DNA of 64,000 nucleotides from an uncultured Clostridia bacterium. GTDB lineage: Bacteria; Bacillota; Clostridia; TANB77; CAG-508. The first letter of the stretch is position 1, and each line of letters opens with the position of its first letter. This document shows, piece after piece, positions 63,927 to 64,000 of the stretch. The notes beneath the pieces are model-generated. The model was not told the DNA's origin. It did not search any database and saw only the letters and a program-made list of their open reading frames with translations. The stretch is from positions 12,117 through 76,116 of the forward strand of contig CAKPGU010000007.1 of NCBI GenBank assembly GCA_934155265.1, written 5' to 3'. Position numbers and translations under genes: made by a program.

Positions 63927-64000
63927 TTGAAAATAAATAAAATAAAAATAAATTCATATGGAAAATTAAAAAATAAAGAAATAAATTTAGAAAATAATTT
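63927..64000 (+). CDS. SbcC/Rad50-like ATPase, 5' end only
   Basis: A gene running off the right edge, probably starting at TTG 63927 behind GGAGGG. The first 24 residues, KINKIKINSYGKLKNKEINL, match the beginning of SbcC/RecF-type ATPases, which bind the opening strand before Walker A. The position after sbcD supports this. Confidence 0.65.
   Translation, partial: MKINKIKINSYGKLKNKEINLENN

Overview
The window is the replication-origin region of a very A+T-rich endospore-forming member of the Clostridia (Bacillota). The lineage is inferred from the gene order dnaA-dnaN-recF-gyrB on one side and rpmH-rnpA-yidD-yidC-jag-mnmE-mnmG-rsmG-parA-parB on the other, and from spore genes (spmA, spmB, spoIIR, ypeB, an alpha/beta SASP, a GerMN protein and an AbrB/SpoVT-like regulator). 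I cannot name the genus; an uncultured gut-type lineage is likely but is a guess.

Layout. 1-347 is the 5' end of a leftward TraC-like transfer gene behind a promoter carrying a perfect Spo0A box. About 430-950 has no gene but is strongly G-over-C on the + strand and may encode an RNA. 954-7314 holds gyrB, recF, dnaN and dnaA, all leftward. DnaA boxes lie on both sides of dnaA, and a DnaA-trio-like tract sits next to dnaN, marking oriC at about 5630-5964. The usual small S4-domain gene between dnaN and recF is missing and replaced by homopolymer-rich DNA with a direct repeat. 7685-16369 is the rightward ribosomal protein L34/RNase P/membrane insertase/tRNA modification/chromosome partition block, followed by two tRNA-Ser genes.

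16848-31213 is a type IV secretion (conjugation-like) cluster: three pilin-like proteins, a PrgI/VirB3-like protein, a TraC-like protein, a VirB4-type ATPase, a VirB6-like membrane protein, two membrane-anchored proteins with possible VirB8-like domains, and a 1377-residue protein combining an SGNH-like domain, an alpha/beta-hydrolase and a C39-like cysteine peptidase. The coupling ATPase (VirD4/TraG) lies far away at 60671-62719 with two small unknown genes. No relaxase, integrase or attachment site is visible, so this looks like a resident machine rather than an intact mobile element.

31249-34376 holds an ABC exporter pair and a GerMN lipoprotein-like gene. 34377-36760 is about 2.4 kb of non-coding, extremely A+T-rich tandem repeat (three units of about 840 bp). 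The remainder is mostly housekeeping and spore genes: rsmI, abrB-like, spmAB, a WalJ-type hydrolase, murA, spoIIR, a sugar-nucleotide/glycosyltransferase module (43558-48380), a TtcA-like enzyme, tRNA-Arg, a divergent Maf protein, tadA, SRP RNA, dnaX-ybaB-recR, a GT28 glycolipid synthase, ypeB, a SASP, murF, a DnaJ-like protein, and sbcD with the start of an sbcC-like gene at the right edge.

The main points of interest are the triple-hydrolase protein, the duplicated Spo0A-box promoters at the two ends of the core region, the tandem 840-bp repeats, and two candidate structured RNAs.
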